Origin: Pseudomonas libanensis
GTDB taxonomy: Bacteria > Pseudomonadota > Gammaproteobacteria > Pseudomonadales > Pseudomonadaceae
Length of the DNA: 64,000 nt
NCBI RefSeq assembly: GCF_001439685.1
Contig: NZ_JYLH01000002.1
Coordinates: 248,001 to 312,000 of the forward strand
Reading direction: 5' to 3'
Below, piece after piece: positions 41,508 through 49,001 of the stretch; positions within the stretch are counted from its first letter, which is position 1, and each line of letters opens with the position of its first letter. The translations under genes were made by a program, and so were the position numbers. The notes beneath the pieces are model-generated. The model ran no database searches and had not been told where the DNA came from. It saw only the letters and a list, made by a program, of their open reading frames with translations.

Positions 41508-42413
41508 ATGACCCGAGCAACGCGCATCACCGACCCTTCCTACGAGCTGATGGACGATCACAACGGCCTGTCCATCATCTATCGCCAGCACGGTTTCCCC
41601 TGCCCGCTGGTGCGCTGGCATTTTCACAAGGAATACGAGCTGCACCTGATCGTCGCCAGCTCGGGCAAGGTATTTATCGGCGATTACATCGGCAACTTCT
41701 ACCCCGAAAGCCTGTTCCTCACCGGCCCCAACCTGCCCCACAACTGGATCAGCCAGGTAGAGGAAGGCGAAGTAGTGCCCAAGCGCGACATGTTGGTGAA
41801 CTTCACCGATGAGCTGTTCGAGCAAGGCAGCCATACGTTTGCCGAACTCAAGAGCCTGGCGCCGTTGCTGGAACGCGCGCAATACGGCATCGAATTCCGC
41901 AGCAAACAAACCATCGCCCAGGCCATGGCCCTGATGCAGCGCATTGAGGAAGCCCAAGGCATGGCGCGCCTGGGACATTTCTTCATCCTGCTGGAAGTGC
42001 TGAGCGCCTGCGACGACTACCAACTGCTCTCCGGCGTGACCACGCCACAGCAAGCCGATGAACACAGTATCGACCGCACCAACCGGGCGGTGGACTACAT
42101 CTTTGCCCACTACGCGAGGGAGTTGCCCCTGGAGGAAGTTGCGCAATACCTGGATATGAAGCCGACGTATTTTTCCCGGGTGTTCAAACAGGCCACCGGG
42201 CGGACTTTTATCGAATTCGTCAATCGGCTGCGTATCAGCAAGTCCTGTGAATTGCTGGCCGACGGCGATAAGGCCGTGACGGATGTGTGTTTTGAGTCGG
42301 GGTTCAACAATATTTCCAACTTCAATCGGCGCTTTCAGCAGCTTAAAGGCATGACGCCCTCACACTACCGGCGCTTGGCGGTGCAGCGCTTAACTGAGCA
42401 AAACCTGGCTTAA
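41508..42413 (+). CDS. mtlR: AraC family activator of mannitol/arabitol utilisation
   Basis: The 301-aa regulator has an N-terminal cupin-type sensing domain (~20-110; WHFHKEYELHLIV, GDYIGNFYPES) and a C-terminal pair of helix-turn-helix motifs (~200-295; LEEVAQYLDMKPTYFSRVFKQ and VTDVCFESGFNNISNFNRRF). In P. fluorescens MtlR is an AraC-family activator encoded just before mtlE. Here the transporter genes lie 4.2 kb downstream, separated by accessory DNA. A degenerate copy of its 3' end lies at 43012-43063. Identity rests on family type and locus. Confidence 0.8.
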   Translation: MTRATRITDPSYELMDDHNGLSIIYRQHGFPCPLVRWHFHKEYELHLIVASSGKVFIGDYIGNFYPESLFLTGPNLPHNWISQVEEGEVVPKRDMLVNFTDELFEQGSHTFAELKSLAPLLERAQYGIEFRSKQTIAQAMALMQRIEEAQGMARLGHFFILLEVLSACDDYQLLSGVTTPQQADEHSIDRTNRAVDYIFAHYARELPLEEVAQYLDMKPTYFSRVFKQATGRTFIEFVNRLRISKSCELLADGDKAVTDVCFESGFNNISNFNRRFQQLKGMTPSHYRRLAVQRLTEQNLA

Positions 42414-42435
42414 GCAGGACTTTCCGTTGGTCAGG

Positions 42436-42453
42436 ACTGTCAACTCTGACAGT
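42436..42453. terminator. Inverted repeat after the AraC-type activator
   Basis: ACTGTCA at 42436-42442 and TGACAGT at 42447-42453 form a perfect 7-bp inverted repeat 22 nt after the stop. No T-run follows, so it may be a weak terminator or a binding site. Confidence 0.35.
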
Positions 42454-42514
42454 GTCGCGCAGCCTCGAGGTTAATCATGATGGGGCTCAGGCATCCAAGC
42501 GGACTTCACCTTCC

Positions 42515-42982
42515 ATGAAAAAGTCGGCAACGCCCTTTGCCATCAACGAATCCATACGTTTCGATAAACCCGGGGACACGTGGAACTGGACCGGCGAGGG
42601 CGAGATATACGAGGACGAATACGATGGTCAGTATCGCTGGTTATCCAGAGGGGTAGCCAGAGACTGGGGCCGGCCATTGACCGGGCTTGAAGAGGTTGAA
42701 CTGACCATTCGGCTACGGGGCGACCGAACCGGCGAAACACTCGTTGCCACCCATCCGGGAGGCTCGGATGAACTGCATAACATCGCACCTTGGAAGCCCA
42801 GCCTGTACAGGTTCTACCTCAGGTCCACAGTGACCGGCGAGGTTTCAGTGCGGCTTAATTTCAAATCCAACCAGATCATGGTGATCGATACGATCAATGT
42901 GATAGGGCCGGTCAGACCGTGGCGCCGTAGGCTTGGGCGTGTTTTTCGCCTGTTTGACTGGTTGAAAGAAAAAGCCGGGTGA
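42515..42982 (+). CDS. Unknown protein with basic amphipathic C-terminus
   Basis: A 155-aa product from ATG 42515 (MKKSATPFAINES); an in-frame GTG at 42452 would add 21 residues, and neither start has a strong ribosome site. Residues ~10-130 alternate strands and turns like a beta-sandwich (DTWNWTGEGEIYEDEYDGQY, LYRFYLRSTVTGEVSVRL). The last ~22 residues (RRRLGRVFRLFDWLKEKAG) form a basic amphipathic helix that could bind a membrane. No family recognised. It is flanked by the mtlR gene and a decayed copy of the mtlR 3' end. Confidence 0.55.
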   Translation: MKKSATPFAINESIRFDKPGDTWNWTGEGEIYEDEYDGQYRWLSRGVARDWGRPLTGLEEVELTIRLRGDRTGETLVATHPGGSDELHNIAPWKPSLYRFYLRSTVTGEVSVRLNFKSNQIMVIDTINVIGPVRPWRRRLGRVFRLFDWLKEKAG

Positions 42983-43011
42983 AAAAAGGATGAAAATGAG
43001 GGACGTATTTA

Positions 43012-43063
43012 TTTTCAAACTTCAATCAGCGCTCTCAGCAGTTTAAAGGCATGACCCCTTCAT
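43012..43063 (+). repeat. Degenerate copy of the mtlR 3' end
   Basis: Bases 43018-43063 match 42318-42363 (codons near the mtlR C-terminus) with only about six mismatches, and similarity fades upstream to 43012. The copy is 700 bp downstream of the original and in the same direction. It stops where the hairpin at 43064 begins. Confidence 0.85.
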
Positions 43064-43104
43064 GATGTCCGTCAGTAATGGGACTCCATTAGCTGACGGA
43101 CATC
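43064..43104. terminator. 18-bp hairpin between the accessory genes
   Basis: Arms 43064-43081 and 43086-43104 pair over 18 bp with a single bulged G (43092) and loop GACT. It starts exactly where the mtlR-end copy finishes and lies 17 bp beyond the stop of the minus-strand immunity gene. No T-run either way. It could be a bidirectional transcription barrier. Confidence 0.55.
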
Positions 43105-43121
43105 AGGGCTGTGGGGGTAGG

Positions 43122-43601
43122 TCAATCGTGGCCAGAATTGATCAAGGAGAAACTGATGTTGTTCACCCTAAGATTCTCCAGATAGCTAAGAGTCACCATT
43201 ACGTTGGACTGTGCTCTCTGGTCCAAATAATAAATATCCGCCCCGCCTCTCCCCCCCATACCACCGGGTAGTTTTACGGGGGGTTTGGTCTCAGTTGGTA
43301 CACCTAAAACCTCACGCACGTACTGCTGATCCATATCTAATTTGAACGGCTGGGGTAATTGCCCGCTGTACACAGGCTGACCTACTGTCTGAATCAGAAT
43401 GATCATTACCTGATCCAAGCGTTTTGTTTCTTCCCAAAACCACAACTTCACGCCGGGTACTGGATTCTGAATGAGCTCTTCGTTATCAGAGGCATCAAAG
43501 AGCCGCTTGAGTGGCAAATTTTGAATGAGCCCCTGGCCCACCAGCTCGTTATACGAGAAGCCGAGCCCCCCTACCAAGCGACTAATCATGGCGGCCTCCA
43601 T
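43122..43601 (-). CDS. Immunity-like protein, DUF6392 type (copy 1)
   Basis: The 159-aa protein begins MEAAMISRLVGGLGFSYNELV; this start matches the paralogue at 43843-44325 and lies 5-10 nt after AGGGG. Shared features with the paralogue are the start, PGV.LWFW.ET.RL, a SGQLP/AGELP segment, the VR..LG.P.E..PPVKLP-type stretch and a C-terminal D. The family resembles DUF6392, found as immunity partners beside pyocin-type toxins. Its ATG overlaps (TGATG) the stop of a toxin-tail remnant, so it was once paired with another toxin. Confidence 0.65.
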   Translation of the reverse strand: MEAAMISRLVGGLGFSYNELVGQGLIQNLPLKRLFDASDNEELIQNPVPGVKLWFWEETKRLDQVMIILIQTVGQPVYSGQLPQPFKLDMDQQYVREVLGVPTETKPPVKLPGGMGGRGGADIYYLDQRAQSNVMVTLSYLENLRVNNISFSLINSGHD

Positions 43602-43660
43602 CAGTACCACCCCTGCGATTCATTCATTTTGTGCGTTTTTTGCGCAAGCGTCCTGAAGTT
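43601..43660 (-). pseudogene. Orphan C-terminal tail of a PAAR/pyocin-type toxin gene
   Basis: Read on the minus strand, this 60-nt segment encodes a 19-codon tail ending THKMNESQGWY-stop. The intact toxin (44327-45790) ends [15 protein letters not shown]. The stop overlaps the ATG of immunity copy 1 exactly as an intact toxin gene would adjoin its immunity gene. Upstream of it the frame runs into the palindrome at 43663-43692, and no further toxin codons are recognisable. Confidence 0.75.
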
Positions 43661-43662
43661 CT

Positions 43663-43692
43663 GATGATCGTTCCCGCGTGGGAACGATCATC
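43663..43692. repeat. Palindromic repeat at the edge of the toxin-tail remnant
   Basis: GATGATCGTTCCC and its perfect reverse complement flank GCGT. It is a short form of the dispersed palindrome seen at 18076-18182 and 56741-56769. Confidence 0.85.
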
Positions 43693-43842
43693 TCCTGATA
43701 CGCGGCCATCTCCAAAGGCGAAACGAGTAAAGGATTCGCTCATGAGTTATTCCTCGCCACAAGTTTAATTGCCATTTGTTTTGCACGCTTGGTGTCTCGG
43801 TCTTGGCTCCAAGCGTGTTTGGCAGTAGGGTTTTATACGGGT

Positions 43843-44325
43843 TCAATCGCGGCCCATATCAACCAAAGTGAACACTAAACCACATACGGATTTATCGGGT
43901 AAATACTGCATGGCAACCCTCGCATTTGGGTGAATTTCCAAACTGAGGCGATAAGAGTCCCATCCACCTGTAGCTCCAATCGGTAACGGTAATTTCACTG
44001 GCCCTTTGGACTCGTGTGGCGTTCCAAGTGTTTTTCGGATGCTCTCTTGGTTCATTGGCCGTACGAGGGGTGCAGGCAGCTCACCTGCATACTTGGACTC
44101 GCCCTGTGCCAGTGAAATCAGGCAAAAAACGATTCGCTCCAATCTCATGGTTTCAGCCCAAAACCAAAGCTCAACGCCTGGCTCTGGTTTATGAATGAAA
44201 TGGGAGTTTTGACTGTTTTCAAATAGTGATTTTATCGACCCGGCACGAAGTAAACCCTCAGCAACAAAATCATCGTAGGTGCGCCCCAAGCCTTTTACCA
44301 ACCGATCAATTTTTACTGCTTCCAT
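43843..44325 (-). CDS. Immunity-like protein, DUF6392 type (copy 2)
   Basis: The 160-aa protein starts [21 protein letters not shown], one nt after the toxin stop (TAG-G-ATG), with AGGGG of the toxin's last codons serving as ribosome site. It is co-linear with copy 1 ([44 protein letters not shown]). The tight coupling to the PAAR-pyocin gene marks it as the cognate immunity protein. The two copies differ widely in residues, as expected for immunity to different toxin variants. No signal peptide, so it acts in the cytoplasm. Confidence 0.72.
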   Translation of the reverse strand: MEAVKIDRLVKGLGRTYDDFVAEGLLRAGSIKSLFENSQNSHFIHKPEPGVELWFWAETMRLERIVFCLISLAQGESKYAGELPAPLVRPMNQESIRKTLGTPHESKGPVKLPLPIGATGGWDSYRLSLEIHPNARVAMQYLPDKSVCGLVFTLVDMGRD

Positions 44326-44326
44326 C

Positions 44327-45790
44327 CTAGTACCACCCCTGGCTTTCGTTGACTTTATGCATTTGGGTGCGTGCCATCTCGAGATCAGACTCAGCGAAGC
44401 CGTGATCTAGAAGGTATGGCTTGATAGCATCGAAATTGCTGTCTGCCGCCTGACGCAGATCATCAGCATCTAACGTCTGTTTTTTATCCGTGTTTCGCCA
44501 ACCGTAAGTCTCACTAAACTTTTGGTGGATGTAGGATGGAATCGCAATGCTCGCAGCATTATTTAACGCTTCCTTGAGCTGCTTCTCCGTAAAACTTATC
44601 GCATAGCGTTCGAGATGACGTCTTATCGCTGCCTGCGAGGGTATGTGGTCCACGTGCAACCCGCTGCGCAGTCGTCCACTGAACGCACCATAAGTATCAA
44701 CCTCCAATGGCCTGACTACCGGCTTGGCAAACACCAGATACAGCGGCGGCACACCCGAATCAGCCGGAAACGAAATGATCGTATCCTGCCAGGTGATTTT
44801 CTCTGCATCGCGCCCTGGATAGTGGCTGATTGCTGAATCTTGCCCCACTGCAATCGGATGAACAAACACGTTATCCAGACGTTCCGCTGTGCCGGGATAC
44901 GGGCTCGGCACACTGACCACCGGTCCATGATTCGGCGTCCAAGTGATGCTGATGCCATCCAGCACCGCCCCCATCGCGCTTTTGTCCGCATTCCATCTGG
45001 CTTGCACAACGGGTACACGGTCAGCGCCACTTCCAGGCTGGGTATGTATGCCGTAAACACGCATTTCCCCTGACTCATCCTGGCGAAACTGGAACCGCAC
45101 TCGCGTACTAGCCGAGCGCATCCCTTCCAACTGCTCCGGGGTGTACAGCGTTGAATCACCGATATCCCGAGGCCAGAAAGCCAGCAGCATGAGGTTGAGG
45201 GTGGAGCTGGCGCCGGCCAACCCTCGTACAGCCCAGGCACCGAGGTCGCTGCCGAGTGTTCCTACAACCCTGCCGACGGCGCCCGTGGTACCGGTTGAAG
45301 CCATGAGGGCCGTGGTGCCAAAGTTTTTGGCGTTTTCCGGGGCGGCGCCCGCAGCCGTAGAACCGGCCGGCACCGAAACGCATGATTTGGCGAAAACGCA
45401 TGCATCAGCGGCACGATTCGGCGCAACGGGCGCGGAAAACCTGGAAGGGGGCGAGGCGGATGCGTTCGGCCCCATTCCAGCGGCGGTGAATCGTTGAGGC
45501 TGGGGGCCGAACTGCTGAGATTTGAAGCTCTGATTGGCAATCAACTCCGGCGGCGGATCGCATTTGCAGATACACAGATCCCCCTCAAGCGCCGCCTGCT
45601 TGCCGTCCCACTCTTCGTGCAGATGAGGGCCGGTGAGCACGATGAAGCCTTCAGTGCCGCAGGCTGGACAAGCGACCCGGTCACCCTCCCTTGAGATCAA
45701 TTCGCCGTTGAAGCTGGTGCGCTCACAACCGCTGATTACTCTGCCACCCGCCGTGGTGGTTGAACCAGTGGTGATGTTGTAGCGCCTCAC
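44327..45790 (-). CDS. PAAR-domain polymorphic toxin with pyocin S-type domain, probable T6SS effector
   Basis: The 487-aa protein starts at a GTG ([13 protein letters not shown]). Residues 1-80 are a PAAR-type tip domain ([14 protein letters not shown], with Cys/His-rich CPACG and DLCICKC). A low-complexity linker follows (~85-210) with one hydrophobic stretch near 190-205. Residues ~225-355 resemble the S-type pyocin domain. The last ~125 residues hold [11 protein letters not shown] (His382 of a possible HNH-like metal nuclease site). PAAR tips the T6SS spike, so this is probably a contact-delivered toxin. No T6SS structural gene lies in the window. Confidence 0.75.
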   Translation of the reverse strand: MRRYNITTGSTTTAGGRVISGCERTSFNGELISREGDRVACPACGTEGFIVLTGPHLHEEWDGKQAALEGDLCICKCDPPPELIANQSFKSQQFGPQPQRFTAAGMGPNASASPPSRFSAPVAPNRAADACVFAKSCVSVPAGSTAAGAAPENAKNFGTTALMASTGTTGAVGRVVGTLGSDLGAWAVRGLAGASSTLNLMLLAFWPRDIGDSTLYTPEQLEGMRSASTRVRFQFRQDESGEMRVYGIHTQPGSGADRVPVVQARWNADKSAMGAVLDGISITWTPNHGPVVSVPSPYPGTAERLDNVFVHPIAVGQDSAISHYPGRDAEKITWQDTIISFPADSGVPPLYLVFAKPVVRPLEVDTYGAFSGRLRSGLHVDHIPSQAAIRRHLERYAISFTEKQLKEALNNAASIAIPSYIHQKFSETYGWRNTDKKQTLDADDLRQAADSNFDAIKPYLLDHGFAESDLEMARTQMHKVNESQGWY

Positions 45791-45870
45791 ATCTGGCCCT
45801 CCACGCAGTCGTCGTTGCGGGCGTTGATCGGTCCGATTGGCTGCTGGGTTCGAAAATCAATGTTCTTCAT
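45787..45870 (-). CDS. 27-aa ORF overlapping the toxin start
   Basis: A 27-codon frame (MKNIDFRTQQPIGPINARND...) starts behind AGGAC at ideal spacing and ends ATGTGA, so its TGA overlaps the GTG start of the PAAR toxin (GTGA). The toxin has no better ribosome site of its own, which argues that translation of this ORF feeds the toxin gene. The peptide contains one Cys and ends CVEGQM. No family recognised. It could be a leader, a PAAR-associated small protein, or a remnant of another gene. Confidence 0.55.
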   Translation of the reverse strand: MKNIDFRTQQPIGPINARNDDCVEGQM

Positions 45871-46039
45871 GTTGCGTCCTTTTTAGCGCGCAGGGGTACT
45901 CAAACGCGGTCTTGGCGTTGAGTTATGCAGAGAGATGGCGCCGAAATGGCGCAAGGAAGATGGTGCTGACTGGTACAAAGCCAAACAACTGACCGTTCGG
46001 CTAGGTAGCGGGAAACGCAGAAACGTCTGACAAGGATTT

Positions 46040-46066
46040 GAGGTTGTCCCTAAGACACTCAACCTC
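46040..46066. promoter_or_regulatory. Inverted repeat upstream of DUF6124 gene
   Basis: GAGGTTG and CAACCTC form a 7-bp inverted repeat around 13 nt, 89 bp before the DUF6124 start in the 284-bp gap between the two divergent transcripts. Terminator or operator role is undetermined; apart from this I see no gene in 45871-46154. Confidence 0.3.
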
Positions 46067-46154
46067 TAGTCTCCGTACACCGCTGCACACTCAGCGGTCG
46101 GGCGTCGCGGCCTGTATTTCTCCGGCTCCTTTAATACATCTGCGGAGCTTGACC

Positions 46155-46403
46155 ATGATCAAACCCACCCAAAATCCCCCAATCGATCCAACACCCAGCG
46201 TGCTATTCACCGTGAAAGACGGCATCTGCACTCAAGACCTACTGGTCAACCTCAGCGAATCACTCGCCTCCGCCCACGCCCTCACCTCTGATTTCGCCTT
46301 TGATCTCGACGGCTCGCGACGAGAAGGCGCGCTGGGTATTGCCCAGTTGATCGAGGTGTCTCGGTTGTTGGCTGAGCGGGTACTGGCTGATATCGAGCGT
46401 TAA
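46155..46403 (+). CDS. DUF6124 family small protein
   Basis: The 82-aa protein (start MIKPTQNPPIDPTPS, GGAG upstream; the longer frame lacks a ribosome site) has the family features FTV.DG..TQDLLVNLSESLASAHALTSD and LDGSRREGALGIAQLIEVSRLL. Many pseudomonads carry several copies; function is unknown. This copy is short, lacking the extended N-terminal half of typical members. It marks the right part of the accessory segment between mtlR and mtlE. Confidence 0.72.
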   Translation: MIKPTQNPPIDPTPSVLFTVKDGICTQDLLVNLSESLASAHALTSDFAFDLDGSRREGALGIAQLIEVSRLLAERVLADIER

Positions 46404-46413
46404 ATACGGCATC

Positions 46414-46442
46414 GATCGTCCCCACGCGCCACGGGGACGATC
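46414..46442. repeat. Palindrome following the DUF6124 gene
   Basis: GATCGTCCCC at 46414-46423 pairs with GGGGACGATC at 46433-46442. It resembles the dispersed GATCGTTCCC palindrome at 43663 and 18076, so the accessory segment carries related palindromes near both ends. It may also end the DUF6124 transcript. Confidence 0.65.
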
Positions 46443-46601
46443 ATCGAGTGCAAAAAAGTATCAGTGAGCGTGCGCCCAAGGATTTGTCACAACTCCATTT
46501 CAAGGCTGTAATCGACGCACACTCTTCCTGGCTACCAGTAGGAAGACACAACAACAATAACTGTCCTTCCGTAGCCCCCGGGCGCGGAAATGGAGTGCGC
46601 G

Positions 46602-47924
46602 ATGAAGTTCACAGCAAAAGTACTGCTTGCCTCGACCTGCATGACAGCATGCATGACCCTCAGCGCCGTCAGCTTTGGCGCGCAAACCCTGACCATTGCC
46701 ACCGTCAATAACAGCGACATGATCCGCATGCAAAAGCTGTCGAAAACCTTCGAGGCCGAGCATCCGGAGATCAAGTTGAACTGGGTGGTGCTCGAAGAAA
46801 ACGTACTGCGCCAGCGCCTGACCACCGACATTGCCACCCAGGGCGGGCAGTTCGATGTGTTGACCATCGGCATGTACGAAGCCGCACTCTGGGGTGCCAA
46901 GGGTTGGCTGGAGCCGATGAAAGACCTGCCGGCCTCCTACGATCTCGACGATGTGTTCCCTTCGGTGCGTGACGGTTTGTCGGTCAAGGGTTCGCTGTAC
47001 GCCCTGCCGTTCTATGCCGAAAGCTCGATCACCTATTACCGCACCGACCTCTTCAAGGACGCCGGGTTGAGCATGCCCGAGCACCCGACCTGGAGCCAGA
47101 TCGGCGAATTCGCCGCCAAGCTCACCGACAAGTCCAAAGAGCAATACGGCCTGTGCCTGCGCGGCAAAGCCGGTTGGGGTGAGAACATGGCGCTGATCAC
47201 CACCCTGGCCAACGGCTACGGCGCGCGCTGGTTCGATGAGAAGTGGCAGCCAGAATTCAACGGCCCCGAGTGGAAGGACGCGCTGAACTTCTACGTCGAC
47301 AACATGAAGAAATCCGGCCCGCCGGGTGCCTCCAGCAACGGTTTCAACGAAAACCTGGCGCTGTTCAACAGCGGCAAGTGCGCGATCTGGGTGGATGCCA
47401 GCGTGGCGGGCTCGTTTGTTACCGACAAGAGCCAGAGCAAGGTCTCCGAGCATGTCGGCTTCACCTTCGCGCCCCACGAGAAGACCGACAAGGGCACGTC
47501 GTGGCTGTACTCCTGGTCCCTGGCGATCCCGACCAGTTCCAAAGCCAAGGATGCCGCCAAGGTATTCACCACCTGGGCCACGTCCAAGGAATACAGCCAG
47601 CTTGTGGCCAAGACCGACGGCATTGCCAATGTGCCGCCAGGTACGCGCAAATCCACCTACAGCGATGAGTACATGAAGGCGGCGCCGTTTGCCAAGGTGA
47701 CCCTGGAATCGCTGAAGGTCGCGGACCCGACCAAGCCTACCGAGAAGCCGGTGCCGTATATCGGCATCCAGCTGGTGACCATTCCTGAGTTCCAGGCGAT
47801 TGGTACTCAGGTGGGCAAGTTTTTCTCGGGCGCGTTGACCGGTCAGCAGACCGTCGATGCTGCATTGACCGCCGCGCAGAACACTACCGAGCGGGAAATG
47901 AAGCGGGCTGGTTACCCCAAGTAA
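46602..47924 (+). CDS. mtlE: Mannitol/polyol ABC transporter substrate-binding protein
   Basis: The 440-aa lipoprotein-free binding protein starts at ATG 46602 (GGAG upstream) with a Sec signal peptide ending about AVSFGA. It has the family 1 solute-binding fold (FDVLTIGMYEAALWGAKGWLEPM; YALPFYAESSITYYRTD). In P. fluorescens MtlE delivers mannitol, sorbitol and arabitol to MtlFGK. Its 198-bp upstream region is presumably the MtlR-controlled promoter. A REPIN follows before mtlF, which probably raises mtlE transcript over the permeases. Confidence 0.9.
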   Translation: MKFTAKVLLASTCMTACMTLSAVSFGAQTLTIATVNNSDMIRMQKLSKTFEAEHPEIKLNWVVLEENVLRQRLTTDIATQGGQFDVLTIGMYEAALWGAKGWLEPMKDLPASYDLDDVFPSVRDGLSVKGSLYALPFYAESSITYYRTDLFKDAGLSMPEHPTWSQIGEFAAKLTDKSKEQYGLCLRGKAGWGENMALITTLANGYGARWFDEKWQPEFNGPEWKDALNFYVDNMKKSGPPGASSNGFNENLALFNSGKCAIWVDASVAGSFVTDKSQSKVSEHVGFTFAPHEKTDKGTSWLYSWSLAIPTSSKAKDAAKVFTTWATSKEYSQLVAKTDGIANVPPGTRKSTYSDEYMKAAPFAKVTLESLKVADPTKPTEKPVPYIGIQLVTIPEFQAIGTQVGKFFSGALTGQQTVDAALTAAQNTTEREMKRAGYPK

Positions 47925-47961
47925 CCCAGCTTCACCCGCGCAAATGTAGGAGCAGGGCTTT

Positions 47962-48048
47962 TGTGGGAGCTGGCTTGCCTGCGATGCAAACAACTCGGTC
48001 TATCAGTAGCACCGAGGCGATACCATCGCAGGCAAGCCAGCTCCCACA
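47962..48048. repeat. REPIN between mtlE and mtlF
   Basis: A 24-nt REP at 47962-47985 (core GTGGGAGCTGGCTTGCC) and its perfect reverse complement at 48025-48048 enclose 39 nt. This is the second REP type in the window, with GCTGG in place of GGGGG. It sits inside the polyol operon between the binding protein and permease genes. Confidence 0.9.
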
Positions 48049-48100
48049 GTGACCGCGCTCCGACGCAGGTTCTGTAGGCATCTGACTGGTTCTGATCACC

Positions 48101-48991
48101 ATGAATACACCTCCAAAAAACCGCCTGGCCAACCCCGGCTGGTTCCTTGTCAGCCCCTCGGTGGCCTTGCTGCTGCTGTGGATGATCGTGCCCCTGGGCA
48201 TGACGCTGTACTTTTCGCTGATCCGCTACAACCTGCTCTACCCCGGTGAAAACCAGTTTGTGGGGTTGGAGAACTTCACCTACTTCATCACCGACTCGGG
48301 CTTCCTGCCCGGCGCCACCAATACGCTGTTGCTGGTGAGCAGTGTGTTGCTGATCAGCGTGGTGTTCGGCGTGTTGATCAGCGCCTTGCTGGAGGCCAGT
48401 GAATTTCTCGGGCGCGGCATCGTCCGGGTGTTGTTGATTTCGCCGTTCTTCATCATGCCCACCGTTGGGGCGCTGATCTGGAAGAACCTGATTTTCCATC
48501 CGGTGTCGGGGATCCTCGCCGCGCTGTGGAAGTTCTTCGGTGCCGAGCCGGTGGACTGGCTGGCGCATTACCCGCTGCTGTCGATCATCATCATTGTGTC
48601 GTGGCAATGGCTGCCCTTCGCGATCCTGCTGCTGATGACCGCGATGCAGTCGCTCGACCAGGAACAGAAGGAAGCCGCACGCCTGGACGGTGCCGGCGCC
48701 ATTGCGATCTTCTGGCACCTGACCCTGCCCCACTTGGCGCGCCCGATTGCGGTGGTGGTGATGATCGAAACCATCTTCCTGCTCTCGGTGTTCGCGGAGA
48801 TCTTCACCACTACCAACGGTGGCCCGGGCTACGCCTCGACCAACCTCGCCTACCTGATCTACAACCAGGCGCTGGTGCAGTTCGACGTGGGTATGGCCTC
48901 GGCCGGCGGCTTGATTGCCGTGGTCATCGCCAATATCGCGGCGATCATCCTGGTGCGGATGATCGGCAAAAACCTGACTGACAAGCCTTGA
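48101..48991 (+). CDS. mtlF: Polyol ABC transporter permease MtlF
   Basis: The 296-aa inner-membrane protein has six membrane segments and the EAA-loop motif EAARLDGAGAIAIFWHLTLPHL at about residues 191-212 that contacts the ATPase. It is the MalF-type subunit of a carbohydrate importer (CUT1). It follows mtlE after a 176-bp gap holding a REPIN and precedes mtlG by 10 nt. Function as the mannitol/arabitol permease follows from locus and family. Confidence 0.9.
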   Translation: MNTPPKNRLANPGWFLVSPSVALLLLWMIVPLGMTLYFSLIRYNLLYPGENQFVGLENFTYFITDSGFLPGATNTLLLVSSVLLISVVFGVLISALLEASEFLGRGIVRVLLISPFFIMPTVGALIWKNLIFHPVSGILAALWKFFGAEPVDWLAHYPLLSIIIIVSWQWLPFAILLLMTAMQSLDQEQKEAARLDGAGAIAIFWHLTLPHLARPIAVVVMIETIFLLSVFAEIFTTTNGGPGYASTNLAYLIYNQALVQFDVGMASAGGLIAVVIANIAAIILVRMIGKNLTDKP

Positions 48992-49001
48992 GGGCCGCGC
49001 C

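Noticed and set aside
43663..43744. Minus-strand frame beginning MSESFTRFAFGDGRVSG next to the toxin-tail remnant
   Set aside because: It runs through the palindromic repeat, is in a different frame from the toxin tail and has no match; it could be a gene start fragment but support is too thin.
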